From positions 1 to 7,517 of the forward strand of contig JBBIJV010000178.1 in assembly GCA_037445815.1 (NCBI GenBank): a stretch of 7,517 nucleotides of DNA. The letters run 5' to 3'. The number at the start of each line of letters is the position of its first letter. Within the stretch, counting starts at the first letter, position 1. The notes beneath the pieces were generated by a model that ran no database searches, was not told the DNA's origin, and saw only the letters and a list, made by a program, of their open reading frames with translations. A program made the position numbers and the translations under genes. Shown in pieces: positions 6,879 to 7,517 of this stretch. Source of the DNA: FEN-1219 sp037445815 (GTDB lineage Bacteria; Pseudomonadota; Gammaproteobacteria; Steroidobacterales; Rariloculaceae).

Positions 6879-7162
6879 GATTCGTCGAGATAACGTTTGA
6901 TTTTCAGATCCCTTCGTCCGATTCCGTGAGCCTCATACCAATGCAGGTCGACTATCCGCCGCGAACCATTTGCTAGCACGACGGTCGTGATTCCCTTGAG
7001 CTTGCGCCAACTGCCACGGCCATAGGCTTTGCGCAGGTACGCTCGGATCTTAACACCGGTTCCCCGCGCGATCAGTTCGACTTCGCGGATGTCACCGCGA
7101 AGACCGACGTCCAACGGGTGAGCCCGATGGGATCGAGCACCTCTGTCGACCGAGACCGCCAA
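6875..7162 (-). CDS. Small basic conserved-looking hypothetical protein, first gene of a coupled pair
   Basis: Up to 95 residues. The part that looks truly coding runs from about residue 25 (IREVELIARGTGV) to the end, with YGRGSWRKLKGIT (47-59), a VVLANGSRRIVDLHWYEAHGIGRR block at about 61-84 and KIKRYLDES at the C-terminus. It is rich in Arg/Lys, so nucleic-acid binding is possible but unproven. The start is uncertain: there is no ATG or GTG in a sensible place. The frame offers TTG at 7162, just after an in-frame stop at 7169-7171, or TTG at 7114 (79 residues). Neither has a good ribosome binding site. Residues 1-24 look random, so 7114 or a lost start is more likely than 7162. The TGA overlaps the next gene's ATG by 4 nt, the layout of a two-gene functional unit. 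I do not recognise a named family. Confidence 0.65.
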   Translation of the reverse strand: MAVSVDRGARSHRAHPLDVGLRGDIREVELIARGTGVKIRAYLRKAYGRGSWRKLKGITTVVLANGSRRIVDLHWYEAHGIGRRDLKIKRYLDES

Positions 7163-7380
7163 CCTGCGTCACGAACGCCCGCTCGGTCGTGTGATCACAA
7201 TAGCCGCTCGCCTGCCGTGCTTGATTGGATCGCTGTCCCGCTCCACCTTCTACATCGGCATTCGCTTCTCGTTGTCTGCCCCTCGCCGCAGCCCGCACCG
7301 AACTGGCGCCTTCCATGGCCTGACTGCGATGACTCGGAACGGATGACGGTACGCAATCGTTTCCAGGTCGGTCGTCTCGA

Positions 7381-7407
7381 CGACGGCCGCCGTCGCACAG
7401 CGACGGT
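7381..7407. repeat. Overlapping, mutually exclusive hairpins
   Basis: CGACGG (7381-7386) can pair with CCGTCG (7390-7395) around a 3-nt loop. CCGTCGC (7390-7396) can instead pair with GCGACGG (7400-7406) around ACA, giving a perfect 7-bp stem. The central CCGTCG cannot do both at once. Confidence 0.6.
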
Positions 7408-7422
7408 CGAGCCTCGATAGGT

Positions 7423-7460
7423 GTTTGGTGCAGGCAGCAGCCTGACACCGCTTCGGAAAC
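7423..7460. repeat. Imperfect hairpin with a bulged base
   Basis: GGTGCAGGC (7427-7435) pairs with GCCTG-A-CACC (7440-7449) around an AGCA loop, giving 9 bp with a single bulged A. After an unpaired GCTTCGG, GTTT at the 5' side can also pair with AAAC. The stem with an extrahelical base recalls structured recombination sites or an ncRNA stem, but no recombination-core sequence flanks it. Confidence 0.5.
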
Positions 7461-7517
7461 CAAGTCAGAGAACGAAAGCGTCTGCAAAAAACGGCGAAGA
7501 GCACACGCCGTCGGAAC

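Larger units (their letters stand above)
7163..7517. other. Non-coding or degenerate stretch at the right edge
   Basis: No gene supported. Overlapping open frames on both strands (plus 7118-7420; minus 7092-7487 and 7250-7504) have mixed, low-information proteins. It should contain the promoter of the minus-strand pair, but I see no convincing -35/-10 pair. A 10-bp palindrome TGTGATCACA lies at 7190-7199. Three strong short hairpins cluster at 7381-7460 and are listed separately. Confidence 0.5.

Noticed and set aside
7190..7199. Palindrome TGTGATCACA, resembling joined CRP half-sites
   Set aside because: A CRP site needs about 6 nt between TGTGA and TCACA; here the half-sites overlap with no spacer. 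A 10-bp palindrome is easily found by chance.
6143..7415. 9-nt inverted repeat (GAGGCTCGA at 6143-6151 and its complement at 7407-7415) flanking the tail region
   Set aside because: Considered as ends of a mobile element, but too short, without flanking duplications and with no transposase between; expected by chance at this length.
7092..7504. Overlapping minus-strand frames near the right edge (131 and 84 codons)
   Set aside because: Proteins are low in pattern and rich in Arg/Ser/Cys, the frames overlap each other, and no start signal or family resemblance supports either.

Overview
This is a GC-rich bacterial window with strong G/C preference at third codon positions in its first 6.07 kb. 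The gene content (exported cytochrome-like protein with DUF1587/1595/1592/1588/1585 domains, Tat-exported DUF1552 protein, exported ankyrin protein) fits an uncultured high-GC Gram-negative. Gene families of this kind occur in Gammaproteobacteria, Myxococcota, Acidobacteria and the Planctomycetes/Verrucomicrobia group. I lean towards a gammaproteobacterium, with low confidence.

Positions 3-6066 hold four tightly packed plus-strand genes. They are the 3' part of a metallo-beta-lactamase-fold protein (cut by the window start), a 794-residue c-type-cytochrome-like protein, a 442-residue DUF1552 protein and a 519-residue ankyrin-repeat protein. The junctions are a 29-nt overlap, a 14-nt gap with a clear ribosome binding site, and a 20-nt overlap. 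The four are almost certainly co-transcribed, and the last one looks translationally coupled. The last three each carry an N-terminal export signal (Sec, Tat and Sec respectively), so the products probably work together in the periplasm or at the cell surface. A plausible but unproven reading is a heme-bearing redox or surface complex, with a phosphatase/sulfatase-like-fold partner and an ankyrin scaffold. The biochemical role of the PSD/PSCyt and DUF1552 families is unknown to me.

The ankyrin gene ends in an 18-nt near-perfect tandem duplication that covers its stop codon, followed by a small GC-rich hairpin. From about 6085 the character changes: base composition is visibly less GC-rich, convincing plus-strand coding stops, and the only supported genes lie on the opposite strand. 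These are two small conserved-looking hypothetical genes (about 6875-7114/7162 and 6642-6878), joined by a 4-nt ATGA overlap. Their 3' end runs into a sequence resembling half of an integron attC site, plus a UUCG-loop hairpin. The rest of the tail (6085-6641 and 7163-7517) holds short inverted repeats but no gene I can support. This tail looks like an accessory or recombined segment next to a chromosomal operon.

No rRNA, convincing tRNA, CRISPR array, transposase or insertion-sequence end was found. The main operon's promoter lies upstream of the window.
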